Part shown: positions 50,715 to 62,280 of the stretch, one piece after another | Numbering within the stretch: the stretch's first letter is position 1 | Layout: each line of letters opens with the position of its first letter | From: Ophioderma brevispina | Taxonomy: Eukaryota > Echinodermata > Ophiuroidea > Amphilepidida > Ophiodermatidae | Direction of reading: 5' to 3' | Assembly (NCBI GenBank): GCA_023653785.1 | Contig: JAMKCH010035823.1 | Location: 1-64,000, forward strand | DNA: 64,000 nt | The notes under the pieces: generated by a model | Told to the model about the DNA's origin: nothing | What the model saw: the letters and a program-made list of their open reading frames with translations, nothing else | The model's database searches: none | Position numbers and translations under genes: made by a program

Positions 50715-51786
50715 CTTTTAAAATTATATTGCGCTTTACTATATTTTTTATTATGTCTGCTCTTTCCTATGAATTTTACTTGTTTTAAATGTTGTATATT
50801 CTAAATGTGTTTCTTTTTGTATCTTAATTTTTAAATGTCATATATTTTGTACTTTAAAAAAAATATATATCTATTTCTTATGTATATTTGTATTTTAATA
50901 TTGTAAAGCTTACGCTTTTCAGCATATTCTGCCTGTTAGCTGTTTTTATACCTGAAATAAATAAATAAAATCTCCCTTGCCGTACGGTTGAAATACCAAG
51001 AGTATAATAGCTCAACTGTGCAACTTGAGCATCTCTGGAATTCAATAACAGGTGAATGTATTGTAGTCATGTAATGTGGCTCTCTTGCCCTCCAGTGTGG
51101 CTGCCAATAGAGGTCTTCCCTTCTTTCGGATTAGCGGCCATCTTGCCGGGAATGGCAAAGTCCATTCCAAATTTCTGGAGACTTTCTAAATCTAAAGAAC
51201 GACATGCATGTTGGATATGTTTGCATAAAAGTATGGGTCACACTTTGAATAGCACATGTACTTTGAGGTCGGGTATTTGTTCTGAATGACGAATACTGCG
51301 GGAACTAACACCTTTCGTTATAGGTTATGCATGAGTGAGGTGAAAGACCTCTATTGCATAGGGTCTATAGGACTATACTTCGACCTGGTGTTGGCAATCT
51401 GGGTACTTTGATCTCTTGGATGCTTTGCCTCATTCTGAAAAAAAAAATCCCGCAATCCGATTGCATCGGGTCACTCCTTCAACATGTTCTCAATCTAAAT
51501 TAACTTTGATTGTTCTAATTCCACAGGAGACAATGATAAATCATTCTTTTCACTATAGCAATCCTCCCCGACAACCAATAAGAAAGCATCAATTTCAATA
51601 CGTTCTCAAAATTGAGCCTTTTTTCGAAGGGAATCGCCTCTGAAATCAAGATGCATAAATTATATGAGGCCACATGTATTGCTAGTAAGTGTGAGGTGAA
51701 TCCGGCCACCCCCGTTTAGCGGGGACAAACCGGATTTAAAACTTTGGTTTAACTAATTCCATCATTTATTTTGTTTTGTGTTATAG

Positions 51787-51887
51787 AGGAAATTACCTCG
51801 GGCAAAACCCTTTTACAGGTGGTCCACCGTGCTCTCAGTGCCCAGATCCAGACTTTATAGGCATATTTTGTTTTGAAGGCCAGTGCA
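51787..51887 (+). CDS. CAP domain C-terminal exon 3
   Basis: This 101-nt exon sits 10.8 kb downstream of exon 2. It encodes the CAP2 signature region GNYLGQNPF followed by GGPPCSQCP and ends in EGQC, the typical cysteine-rich close of CAP domains. The acceptor is TTATAG and the donor GTAAGT. It begins by completing a split codon and ends in phase 1. The frame is open. A small inverted-repeat element begins about 11 bp past the donor, so this splice site survived a close insertion. Confidence 0.85.
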
Positions 51888-51898
51888 GTAAGTATACT

Positions 51899-52191
51899 TC
51901 GAGGGTTGACAATCAGAAAGACGTAACTCAGCACTGAAAGAAATATTAAAGAATTTCTTTAATTCTGCTGTTCATAATTAAAAATTGTTCTTTGTTTACT
52001 AAAGTTTATATAATGTTTGCTTACATTACCATATATGAGCTTTATGAGATGTTCACATTTTGAGTAATGATTAGATTTGCTTAGTAGAAAATATTAAACA
52101 TCACATTTCTCAAAGCAGTATTACAGCAGAAAGAAATTCTTTAATATTTCTTTCAGTGCTGAGTTACGTACTTCTGATTGTCAACCCTCGA
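51899..52191. mobile_element. ~293-bp MITE with ~78-bp inverted ends, next to the exon 3 donor
   Basis: TCGAGGGTTGACAATCAGAA and ACTCAGCACTGAAAGAAATA with TTAAAGAATTTCTTT on the left pair almost perfectly with the right arm ending TGATTGTCAACCCTCGA. AT-rich noncoding centre. The target duplication is unclear. Confidence 0.8.
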
Positions 52192-52879
52192 CTAGTACAT
52201 CCAGTATAGGCCTACCGGTGTAACGTACACTCTTAAAATCCGTGTCGAAAGGCGTTCAATATTAAAACTTCAAAACTTCAGTCACAATGTAGCTAAATGA
52301 AGTCATTTGTCCGATTATATTTACATTATCCCGTTTATTGCGAGAGTTTTTTTCCCGTCTGCTACATAACCGAACAACTTTACGATCGAAACTCAAACAT
52401 GGTAATTAAATTGCTATTATTTGGTTGAATATTTCTTTTGATTTTGAATTATAAACTACATCTCATCGTATTTTCCAGAAAAAATGTCATTCGATATTTT
52501 ATTCTTGAACCACCAAATGACATTTTGAAAATGTACCCTTTTTAAAAACGTCGGAACATGCCTTCTTTTCCATCTACCCCGTGCTTGTTTACATATTTAA
52601 ATAACTTTGCAACTTACATGTTGAGATCAAACAACAACTTTCTGTTAGAAAGATAACGCTACCTCTCTTTTTTGCGGTGATCGTCAGATTTTCCTCTAGG
52701 GACGTTAGGGATAAGCATGGGTGGCTTCGGGAATACTGTGCTTTTCTAGTTCTAGAAGCCTGTCTTTTATGATCTTTGATATTATTGTACTATTGTATGA
52801 TAGTATTGTCGCTGTATCAAATTGTATGATTGTGTCTTGATCTTTATGTTCTTTTATTCCACCTTTTTCATTATTCGAG

Positions 52880-53480
52880 AGTAAAGTACCAACAGGCCTA
52901 GCATGACATCAGAATGCCACAGATACTTGATGTTGGTACATTAGATAGCTTAGCTCCTATTTCCATTGATATCAAAATGCCTAGTATTACGTCAAAACAC
53001 GTCATATGTTCACATGGCATCTAAATTATCAATTCCCATAGACACACGGGGTAGAATAGGCTTTTCTTTCATTTCAGGAATATCAGATTAGATATCAAAT
53101 GAGATATCAAATGATGGCTAACGATATGTCTATATCCCTTACCTCCTTATAGAGGAAATGACTAGCAATCTGACAATCACCGCAAAAAAGGAGGTAGCGG
53201 TATTATTGTTGTTAGATCTAGAAACGCTTTCCTTGTAAATAAAAGGCAGGGATCCGCTCCATGATTTTTGAAAAGTGGCAAACATGCCATTTAGTGACAA
53301 TTTAGTGCCATATTTATGTTTTTAGCCAGTAAAATTGCAAAATATACATTTTTACTCTTGTACTTATTTTGATACCAATGGGAAGAAGAAACTCTAGGCT
53401 ATCTTGCGGTATCAAATTTATAGCAATTGCCCGTTTCTTAACCAATGTTAACGAAAATTAAAAAGGGAGTGGTAACCATC
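52880..53480 (+). repeat. GGTAACCAC foldback repeat copy
   Basis: GATGTTGGTACATTAGATAG, CCATTGATATCAAAATGCC, CATAGACACACGGGGTAGAA, CGCAAAAAAGGAGGTAGCG, GATACCAATGGGAAGAAGAA and GAGTGGTAACCATCCCC occur in the same order as in 18230-18900. Confidence 0.65.
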
Positions 53481-53609
53481 CCCTCCCCTTTTTGGGTGGG
53501 TTGTTGCCCAAAAACGGTTTCAGGTAAACGAAGGGTTGGAAGGCCATTTCTGCTGGGTCTCGGTCAAAGATGATGCTCAGAAAATGGTATATGAAGTGGC
53601 GTTGAAAAA

Positions 53610-54000
53610 CTGTAATCAATTTAAAGGCTGACTGCAGAGATTTCCCGATGAGGGCGCACCCATTTTCAAAACAAATCGTGTTTTTTGCATATAACATAAT
53701 GTTGTTTATATTACTAATCACTGGTGTGACATAAAAGCTCAAATCGAATGTCCTTTATAGATAATCACATATCTTTGTTATGAAGAGGGGATTTCCGGAT
53801 CCGAATTTTGTTACGGTATTTTTTTGCCCTAGATGGCACTATAGTGGTGAATAACTGTTTATATTATGCATGAAAACGAGAAATCCGAATCATCTCTAAC
53901 CTTGGAATTCGGCATTTTAGGTGACTATCTTTAGTTTTAGACGACTAATTTTAATACTACACACAAAACATATATTTCTAAATCTCTGAGTCAGCCTTTA
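53610..54000 (+). repeat. Dispersed repeat, partner of 26325-26700
   Basis: See the partner. TTTAAAGGCTGACTGCAGAG, GATGAGGGCGC, GTGTTTTTTGCATA and GGCATTTTAGGTGACTAT are shared in order. Confidence 0.65.
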
Positions 54001-55820
54001 ACAATTATAAACTTCGAAATAGATTTTTATTTCATATACCTGGGACTAATATATTATTATAAGTGTATATTTATCCCAGGTTATATACATATAAAATAAT
54101 TCATCTCTCGATTCAAAACATCGAATATCGAATATTTTCTCTTGTTTTATCTCAAGGGGATTGTTTCAGTGACAAACGTTAGACGGCTGTGGTAAGGAAG
54201 CAAACTGTACAATAAGCACCAACAAACTATAAAATGCTAAACTATAAAATGTTAAGCATTTAAAATAATCTTAGATGTCATAAAAGATTTTACATCCCGC
54301 TCACGCTTGTTTGCTGCATGTAGAAGCTTTTTAAGAAAAATGTGGACTATATATGGGATATTTATCTGACACAACATTTGCATATTATTGGGTAGGACAC
54401 AGTATACCTAAACATAGCAAAACAAAATAACGAACCGTTATTTTTTAATGATATTGTATGAAAGACATTTGTTGATGGCATTTCTTTATATGCACAAATA
54501 GTGAAGAAAATGGAAGCCGTTTGTGCTTGAAAGATGAAAGTCCAATTTCAAAAATGACCCTTTTAAAATCCAATGGGCTTGGTGAAGGTTTCCTTGCGAT
54601 TGCGTTGTTAGTGCCTATTGAGGCGTGCTAATTTCAATGACAATTCTTTTTCTTGGGGATCGTAAAAGCATCATGCGTGTCAATGGTGTTAGTCAGGTAG
54701 AAGTTTGTGCACCGCCATACAGCTGAGTATGAACACAATTTTTTTGCTGAAAATGATAACTTAGGGGATGTGTAGATAAGAATCTGCCGGGTGCCACCTG
54801 GGCATCGTTGAGCATTTTGAGAAATCCAAGATGGCGTCGCCATAATGATAATTATCTATTCAACCCTATATTATCAAACAATGGCGTTACTAGATATACT
54901 ATAGGGTCCAATGAACAAGTGTAATGCACTTGTCAATTAAGCATCTTCAAGTTCAAAATGGAAGCCAAATCCAATAATTTAAAAAATGCCCTATAACAGC
55001 AAATACCTGCGATAAAAATAGACGTGAAGTACTTAGGTATGTTGTTAGACACAATAAATGTATTTCTGCTACTTTTAAAAATTGGAACATGGCGTCCAAT
55101 AAATAATGGCAGTACAAAAAATACTACACAAATTTATAAGTTTTACAGCCTTCAAATCGAAATCAATGTGTCAATTACATTAGAAATGTACCTTTGATCC
55201 TAACCAATGTACAACATATATTTTCAATTTGTTTTTAAATGCGCCAAAATCGGAAATAAAAACTAACATGGTGCAAAATTGTCAAAATTACCATAGGAAT
55301 TAATTTTTTTCACATATATTGCACTCAATTTATATTTGATCATTTTGTATTTATCGGGATTCCCTTGATCCTGGGTTATGATCATACGGTACATTTCTTA
55401 ATTGTGAATTGTAATCAAAAACCGAAGTTGGTAGGACGCAATCAAGTTAAGCGATTGCCTGTTTCGCAATTTCATTGTTGATTTTATGGATTTATTTATG
55501 AGTTGTCACATTATATGCAACAATTGTGGCGAAGGTTTGATGATTACTGCGAATGCGATTGTCTAAATTTTAACTACCTTGGCCGATATTGCAACAGTAA
55601 GTTTGTTTACATTATGCCGGTGTCATATCTTCGGCGGCGTTACATACTGACGTATTGAAAAATACGCATTTCGAGAAAAACAGCTTTGAAGATTTTGCCC
55701 CACACTGTTAATTAAAACAAATATTAAAACCTCGTGGAAAATCGCCGAAATAAGTTACATTTCAAATATATTTAACTAATCAGCTTCCAATTTATTTAGA
55801 TATACGAAAAGATGATGTCA
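54001..55820. other. No recognised gene; AT-rich intron DNA
   Basis: Contains isolated CCAAGATGGCGTCGCC-type boxes near 54830 and short CATATA motifs only. Confidence 0.4.
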
Positions 55821-55829
55821 AATAAAATA

Positions 55830-56800
55830 CGTCACTATGTGAAAACGACAAAGTAGCAATTTCAACGTGTAAATAACAAATACGACGCGCAAATACGCCG
55901 TTATGTGACGCGTTTGCGCAAATACCCCTTGCACAAAGGGTATCTCGGCGTGTTTTTCGATCAGTATTGTGCCAAAGTCAGACCATTTTGAAAGTTTTCG
56001 AAATATACATTTTGTTGCCTAGGTCTTGCTCGTTTATTTAACACCTCGCTTGTAAAAAAGCGTGCAAAAATGGCTGAGATAGAGTGCACGACCCCCCCCC
56101 CAACCAAAAGTTGCAGTTTTTGGATTTTTCAGTGGTCACTGTGTGGTACAACGCAATAATACGTGTGTATTGATTTTACACAAAGAGGTTTTCCTACTGA
56201 ATGAGCGAGAAAGCCTACTTGCAATATGGATTGTGGTTCGCGTGTTGAAGTTCGTGTCCCAGTACACTGCAATGCCCATTGAAAAATCCAAAAACTGCAA
56301 CTTTTGTTTTTGGGGGTTTGCGTCTTTCGGGCGTTCTATCTCAGCCATTTCTGCACGCGTTTTTACAATGAAAGAGCAAGACCTAGACAATAAATGAATA
56401 TTTCGAAAATTTCAAAATGGTCTGACTTTGGCATAATACTGATCGAAAAACATGCCGAGAAACTTTTTGTGCCAACTGTACGTCACTATGTGACAAAATA
56501 CCGATTCTACCGTGAACTGCAAAATATGCCCCACAAATACATCACTATGTGACGCGGCGAATACTTCAAAATGCAGATACGATGCTTCGGACCTGCGCAG
56601 TATAGATTTTCGACAAATATGTCGTTATGTGACGCGGACAATTGAACGTTTTGTAAATACGTCATAATTAGTTAATTAATATTTTACTAATCAAGCCACT
56701 TTGAGGTTTAAAATTTGGTGAATATGTAGAATAGTACAAAACAAACGTACATGCCAAATTTCCAAAAGTCCAAAATGTCGAATACGTCACTATGTGACGC
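55830..56800. repeat. Cluster of palindromic CGTCAC-TAT-GTGACG boxes
   Basis: Boxes at 55830, 55896, 56481, 56540, 56620 and 56785 follow CGTCACTATGTGACG with up to three changes, most preceded by AATA and followed by CG. Each box is its own reverse complement around TAT. Confidence 0.75.
55935..56470. mobile_element. ~530-bp foldback with ~200-bp arms
   Basis: GATCAGTATTGTGCCAAAGT, CATTTTGAAAGTTTTCGAAA, TAGGTCTTGCTC, GCGTGCAAAAATGGCTGAGA and GTTGCAGTTTTTGGATTTTT on the left pair with their complements on the right (56275-56460). The palindromic boxes flank it on both sides, so boxes plus foldback may be one element. Confidence 0.75.
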
Positions 56801-57149
56801 GGCCGACAGATATAATACGGTCCGTGTGACAAGTGTAACCACCCACTCTTTCTATTGTATTCTCCATTGAGTACTTTATGCATAATTGGTTTCAGCACTG
56901 TACCCAAATGGCCTAGTCTACAATGGTCACGGGTTATTCCGTAAATGTTGTATGTTTAGCTAGGACACTCTCTCATGCGGGGAATACTCGTTCTTTACAA
57001 CGGGACATTATGAGGTGCCCATTAACATTATCGTCCGCATATCTGAGATTAGATCAGATTAATATATATATATATACTAGGCGGTCCCGGGTTTTGCGAT
57101 CACCTGGGTTTCCGTCACCTGGCTCGAATGACTTCTTGGTTTTGCGGTT

Positions 57150-58060
57150 CCTTTTGACTCTTAAATGACCCCTGATGACGCTGTCATGACTTTGGAAATT
57201 TTCGGCATCAACAATCAAAAGCCCCACCCTTCCAAGTTTCATGTCCATACAGCCAACATTTAATCCCATTGACCCCTTTGGACCTTGAATGACCCCTAAT
57301 GACCTTGTGCGTGGACCTTCAAAATTTTCGGCATCAGAATCACCCCACCCTCCAAGTTTAATGTACGATACACCTTTAACATTTTACCCAGTTGACTCTT
57401 TGACCTTGAATGACCATTGATAACCTGGTCGTGACTTTAACCATTTTCGGACATCAAACAATCAATCCCGCCTCACCAAGTTTCGTCAGGATAATCAAGG
57501 TTTATCCCATTTAACCTCCTTTGATCTTGAAGGGACCCTAATGACCTTGTCGTGACCTCAAAAATATTCGGCATCACCATCCAACCCACCCCCAAGTTTC
57601 ATGGTCATACCCAACGTTTAACCATTTGATCCCTGTGACCTGAATGACCCCTGATGAACCCTGTCGTACCTAAAGGTCTCATGAAAGTCAGGGGCAACAC
57701 CCACCAGGTTTCAGGAAGGTGCGATATTTCGGTTCCGAGAAAATAGAGTTTGACCTCCCTTGACTTGAATGACCTGTCTAATGAGCCTGTCGGACCTTCG
57801 AATTTTCGGCATCGGACAATCGAACCCCCACCCTCCAAGTTTCATGTCCATAAACAAAAGACAATTTATTGCAATTTTATTATATTTTTACCTTGAATGA
57901 CCCCGATGACCTTTGATCCACTAACCAAATACAAACTCGGTCTTCGTTTGGTCAAGGGGGCCACCCATCCACCAAAGTTTAGGACCCGTGCGACCCTCGG
58001 TCTCCGAGAAAATAGACCGCGGTCCATTTGAAAGTTTTTTACCTTGATAGATAAAACAGA
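57150..58060 (+). repeat. Minisatellite, ~120-bp units rich in TGACC
   Basis: About seven units. Type A carries TTGAATGACCCCTGATGACC, TTTTCGGCATCA, CCCCACCCTCCAAGTTTCAT and AACATTTAACCCATTTG (57160, 57280, 57400, 57520, 57770). Type B carries CACCAGGTTTCAGG-like sequence and a GTTCCGAGAAAATAGA box (57640, 57900). A TA run at 57061-57076 precedes the array. Confidence 0.85.
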
Positions 58061-58321
58061 TAACCACACGGTATTAATATATTTAATATCCCCAACGCCA
58101 CTGGTTATGTAGCCTTGATGTTTTTATTAAGACGTAATACTATTAGGATTTTGCATAGCTCACTCATGAGTTTGAGTAAAGGGTCATTGATTCACTCATT
58201 TGTGGATTGCATTTAGCTCGTGTGCACTGATGAGCAAACACAAAGTTCGAAAACGGTACTGTCTGCGGATTGAGTATTAAAAATATATATATTTCAAAAG
58301 TAAATATTTTTTGTATGTATT

Positions 58322-58700
58322 TCAAAGTATAGACCTCTGGAAAGGCAAACCGTTACTCCGAGTTTCACGGAACCCTACTACGATAATCAGGTACCAATCC
58401 TCAGACGGATGGTATTGCATGGTTGTGTCTTAACCACAAGATATGTTATAAATATATTCCAATTCTATGGTGCACTCCAGCCAATATGCCTGCCAGCCAC
58501 AGATCTACCAATGAATAGTCAGAAAGGGCTCAACCAAACGAATAGTGGGGGCATAATAAATAACAGAGTTTTTCAGGTGGGACTATCTTTGGAATTAAAA
58601 GTGCTCAATCCCATTACCGGAGAGGCTTAATGAAAAATTTCAAAGTAGACCTCTGGGAAGGCAACCGGTACTCGAAGTTTCACGGAACCCTCATTACGAT
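58322..58700 (+). repeat. Direct repeat pair, ~60 bp
   Basis: TAGACCTCTGGAAAGGCAAA with GAGTTTCACGGAACCCT at 58330 recurs at 58645 as TAGACCTCTGGGAAGGCAAC with AAGTTTCACGGAACCCT. Confidence 0.8.
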
Positions 58701-60255
58701 CATCTTACAAGTGTAAGATGTGTCTGTTAGTGATAGACGGTATTTCAATTGACCGAACTGGATGTAGATGGCTCCTGATAATTGCATTGGCCAGTTACTC
58801 TAGTAGATCATGGTGGTTTTGTATGCTTTATATGTCCAGAGCTAAACGCTTCAGAGACAATCATCTAATTGAAGGTCCATGAACAATATTTGGTTGGTAA
58901 CAGAATTCCCACTGACGCCGAAAATGCTTAAATGGCCACGCCCTTTTTGGGGGGGTCACGCCCCTTTTGAGCGAAGTTATTACTGACTGCTTACTAAGAA
59001 CCGTTGGATCTAGGAGGTTATGAGACCACTCAAAATGTTCGAAATGGCCACATTATGGGGGGTCCGTAATATATTTTTCTATCCCAAAGTCAAAGGTGTT
59101 TAAGATAATTGTCATTTCAACATATTGCGCAACTATTAAATTATGAATGAATCATAAGGTTTCATGACAAAAAACAGGAAGGGAGTTCACCAGAGACCTT
59201 GGATTTTGCACAGGTAAACAAAAGAAACATTCATATTCCTTTCCGTTCTAAAATGGCAGCCATTGAAAATGGTGTTACGGGTCACCATTAATTGCCGCGT
59301 GAGTTAGGTTGGAGTTTTGTTAATCCAAAATGATGTAACGAGTGCAAAATGATATGTTCTTGGTGCTTGTAATTTTTTTCGATGGCCATAAGACGCTGTC
59401 GCTATTCATTGTTCAAATCCACCCAAACCGACACACACCTCGAAGCACTTTCCACTCACCTACAAAAAACGCCTTACCCCGAACACATTTTTTCATTAAT
59501 GATGCCATCGGGAGAGTCTGTTGTTGTTGTTGTTGATGCTGCGGTTGTAAACATTTGCCTGAATATCCACAGACTTTGAGGATCGAAACCAGAGAGGCTT
59601 GGGGCAGGTTTGCAATGCTGTGGTATCCCCCTTTGTTGTTGAGGGCGAAAGGTGAAATTCCAGGCAAAGGTCATGGTAGGTCAGTTGAAAAATAGGCTGA
59701 AATATGAAACTTGACCTCATTTGAAAAGTTGAAGTTCATCACAAACCGCGGGGGACGGGGGGGCGTACACAAGCGGAGGAACAATGGTTTTTGAATAAAA
59801 TGAATTTATATTAAAGAAATTTGCCGCGTACGGAGTGGGACTTTCTCACAATACATCGGGATGACGATTTCGTATAGGTCTATGTTGGTGAAACTCTCTT
59901 ACATTTTACTGTGTTCATCTTCTTTGTTTTCCTAGTAGCATACGGGTGCAATGGTTTTGGTGTGTATGAAGAGGTATTAATAGGGCTGTTTTGATATTAG
60001 AGTGTATCGGAGCGCATAGCTCTGTAGCGCATAGCTCTGTAGCCATGGCGCGTATGTTCAAGGGTCTTATGTCCTTGATAGAGATTACTTTGCAGGGGAA
60101 GTTTCTGGCGTTTTGTGTACATTCAATACAAAACCAAATTAAAAGCACAGCTGAAATTCATCACCTGAATCTGGATGTATACCAAGTTGAGGGTGTCAAA
60201 TCGGAACCCAATGTTATGCATGACAGTTAAATGTTTAAATTCATGCGTGACATGA
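58701..60255. other. No recognised gene
   Basis: Contains a (TTG)n run at 59519-59535. Overlapping short frames around 59340-59720 have no domain. Confidence 0.4.
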
Positions 60256-60281
60256 GGGGGGGGGGGGGGGGGGGGGGGGGG
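60256..60281 (+). repeat. Run of ~26 G
   Basis: An unbroken G tract. Its length is likely imprecise in any read type. Such runs can form G-quadruplexes. Confidence 0.9.
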
Positions 60282-60516
60282 TCACTGCTACTATTTCCTG
60301 TTCATGGCTATCTGAAAGAGCATTATCTTTGCCTGATTTGAATTTTGAAACATGGTGAAAAACAATTTAAGATAATAGCTTACCCCCGATGCTGGTAAGT
60401 ACGGCATTGAAAGTACCAACACTATGACTTGAACTGCATTGAAAATATATATATTTATTAATTTCCCTGGAGATGGCACAGCGCACGATAGTGTTGGACA
60501 AAAAAAACCCATGTGC

Positions 60517-60585
60517 GCTTGGGCCGGTTCGAAACGGCGACCTTCGTATTACATGCAAGACGCTCTAACCGACTGAGCTTCAAGC
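60517..60585 (-). tRNA. tRNA-like sequence, Thr(TGT)-like, probable pseudogene or SINE head
   Basis: The minus strand reads GCTTGAAGCTCAGTCGGTTA then GAGCG, a canonical D-arm and A-box, and later GTTTCGAACC, a B-box-like T-arm. The first and last five bases (GCTTG and CAAGC) pair as part of an acceptor stem. The anticodon-position triplet would be TGT, but the base before it is A where U33 is near universal, the anticodon stem has a mismatch, and the length is only 69. I therefore think it is not a working tRNA. Confidence 0.5.
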
Positions 60586-60599
60586 AGTTCGCGTAGAAG

Positions 60600-61869
60600 A
60601 GCGATAGATATGATACAGGGTAGGTGCGAAAGGTGTCTTTACTACGCTTTCAAATGCAGTGAACAAACTAGTCAGGGGGTAGGACATGCCAACTAACAGC
60701 AACAGGCATAATTCACAAAAACGGCAACAACTTTCCGGGTGCTAGTCGTTTCAAAGACTTAACGGTAGGAGGGCGCTATTACGCATATCGAAAGGGTTAC
60801 ACACAGACTGGACTAAAGACTAGGCCTGGTCACGAATATTTAAATATAAATGACCGTTATTGGAAGATTACACTATTTCAGCGGGGTTATCCCACAACCC
60901 CGAGGATTTTGAAGTGATAATTTTTCTTAATTTATCATGATATTACTAAGATCTTTTGAACAAAGGTTTAAAGTGATTTTTTTTGTCACTGGGACCGAGG
61001 CTGCAGTAGAGAATACCCGTAGGAATTTCCATAAATGACCGTTTGGCAATCCCCAATGCCCATATCGAGCAGATCGTGTCCGACCCCCCCACCCTGAAAC
61101 TACGTCTTTACTACAGTATAGTCTCACATCTTGATCGATTACGATGTGACAACGGAGATACAGATGCTTGCTGCTTTGCCGTATTGTAGTTATAAACGGT
61201 AAGAGATGAATAGTTTGGTGGTCACGTGTCAGGTACCGGGTCAAGGGTGGTCGAGGTGTATCAGGGTATGCAGGGGGTGTTGGGGCTACTCTTCGGGGGC
61301 GACCGATATTTATAAATCCGACTAGTTAAATCAAGTCTGTACATATGGCCCTCTGCCCAGAGTGCTATTATTTTTTCCAAAAGAACGGTTATTATGCTCT
61401 AAACAGTACAAAATTTACCTTTTCCCTACTGATTCAAAAACCGAAGTACGATGACGAAAATTTTTTTTTGTTAAAAATCGGTTGTTTTTTCCAATTAGGG
61501 ATATCGTACGTCATTTTGACCTGAATGGGTCCCCGAAGCAAAATAATAAACCAATTCAAGGCCTTGGACGTCATCAAATCTTTATTTTTTTCCAAAATGG
61601 CTGTTATTCCCATAAAAGAAAATTCCGTGTTAAGATTTCAACATCTGTATATCGGTCTTTAATAATTATATTCAATTGTCCCCGCATGAATGTGAAAAAA
61701 TGGGCATAAGTCTACAAACGAATAACAAAGTCAGCACTGGCTTAAAAACCCCTACCGGGGGACTGTAATAAGCCGACGGATTCACCCGTTTAGTTAATAG
61801 GCAGGGCTAAAGCACTTGCGCGCGGCGCGGGTTATGCGTCTAGAGGCTGGAAGCAATGTTGTTTGATAT
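60600..61869. other. No recognised gene
   Basis: Low-complexity and AT-rich, with no repeat partner found in the window. Confidence 0.4.
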
Positions 61870-62225
61870 TCAAGGTCCATGGTCCGTTCGCTAAGGACCT
61901 CGTCCCCCGGGGAAACCCAGATTTACGGAGTTGGGTAAAAAATGGTATTCAAAAGAAGAAAGCTACATTTTTCCTATTTAACCCTGTGAAATTTCTGGCT
62001 TAAAGAATGTTGAGTTTGGATGGTACGAGCGAACAAACGTCCATTTGGTCGACCAATATTCATTTTATGCAGTACTCTATGGGATTACAAAATACGTTTT
62101 TAGCTCTCACTTAAAAACGGATTGCAATATCGGCGCGACATTTTGACATTGGAGATTTTGGGGTTAAAGCCATTCACCAAGATGAAAAATTTATAGACTT
62201 AAAGTGGGTCATCCCCCTTGAAAGA
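61870..62225 (+). repeat. Dispersed repeat, partner of 24550-25090
   Basis: AAGGTCCATGGTCCGTTCGC, AACCCTGTGAAATTTC, GTACTCTATGGGATTACA, TTTTTAGCTCTCAC and CCAAGATGAAAA share order with the partner. Confidence 0.65.
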
Positions 62226-62280
62226 ATTTTTAGCAATTTGTTTTCAGTTTGGCAGTAAAAAAATGATTTATTTCATCTAC

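Larger units (their letters stand above)
48700..50970 (+). mobile_element. LINE (CR1/L2/jockey-like RT), 5'-truncated, interrupted by a Penelope-like fragment
   Basis: From 48715 the plus strand encodes ELRPIALTKILGRVLEAFLA, TTHYLVDMLNTV, the RT motif A segment VDFTKAFD (about 48965), CVRFRGHLLNLKIITC, a motif B-like CSVPQCTKLGSGIF, DEWCKENDMLPKPSKCHVLH (about 49305), MKLLGLIIQNNLGWD, and a 145-codon frame with YQIYIRPLLEYACAVWHSSL and CRIILGKEYQ. The catalytic DD of motif C is not readable. After the insert at 49983-50714 the 3' UTR resumes and ends in AATAAATAAATAAAA at 50955-50970. It is the best-preserved LINE here but has frameshifts. Confidence 0.82.

Noticed and set aside
59340..59720. 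Cluster of overlapping open frames on both strands
   Set aside because: Caused by a CAA/TTG microsatellite and a locally stop-poor stretch, with no domain or conserved splice signals.
60517..60585. Functional tRNA-Thr
   Set aside because: Non-standard base before the anticodon, mismatched anticodon and T stems and short length point to a pseudogene or SINE head.
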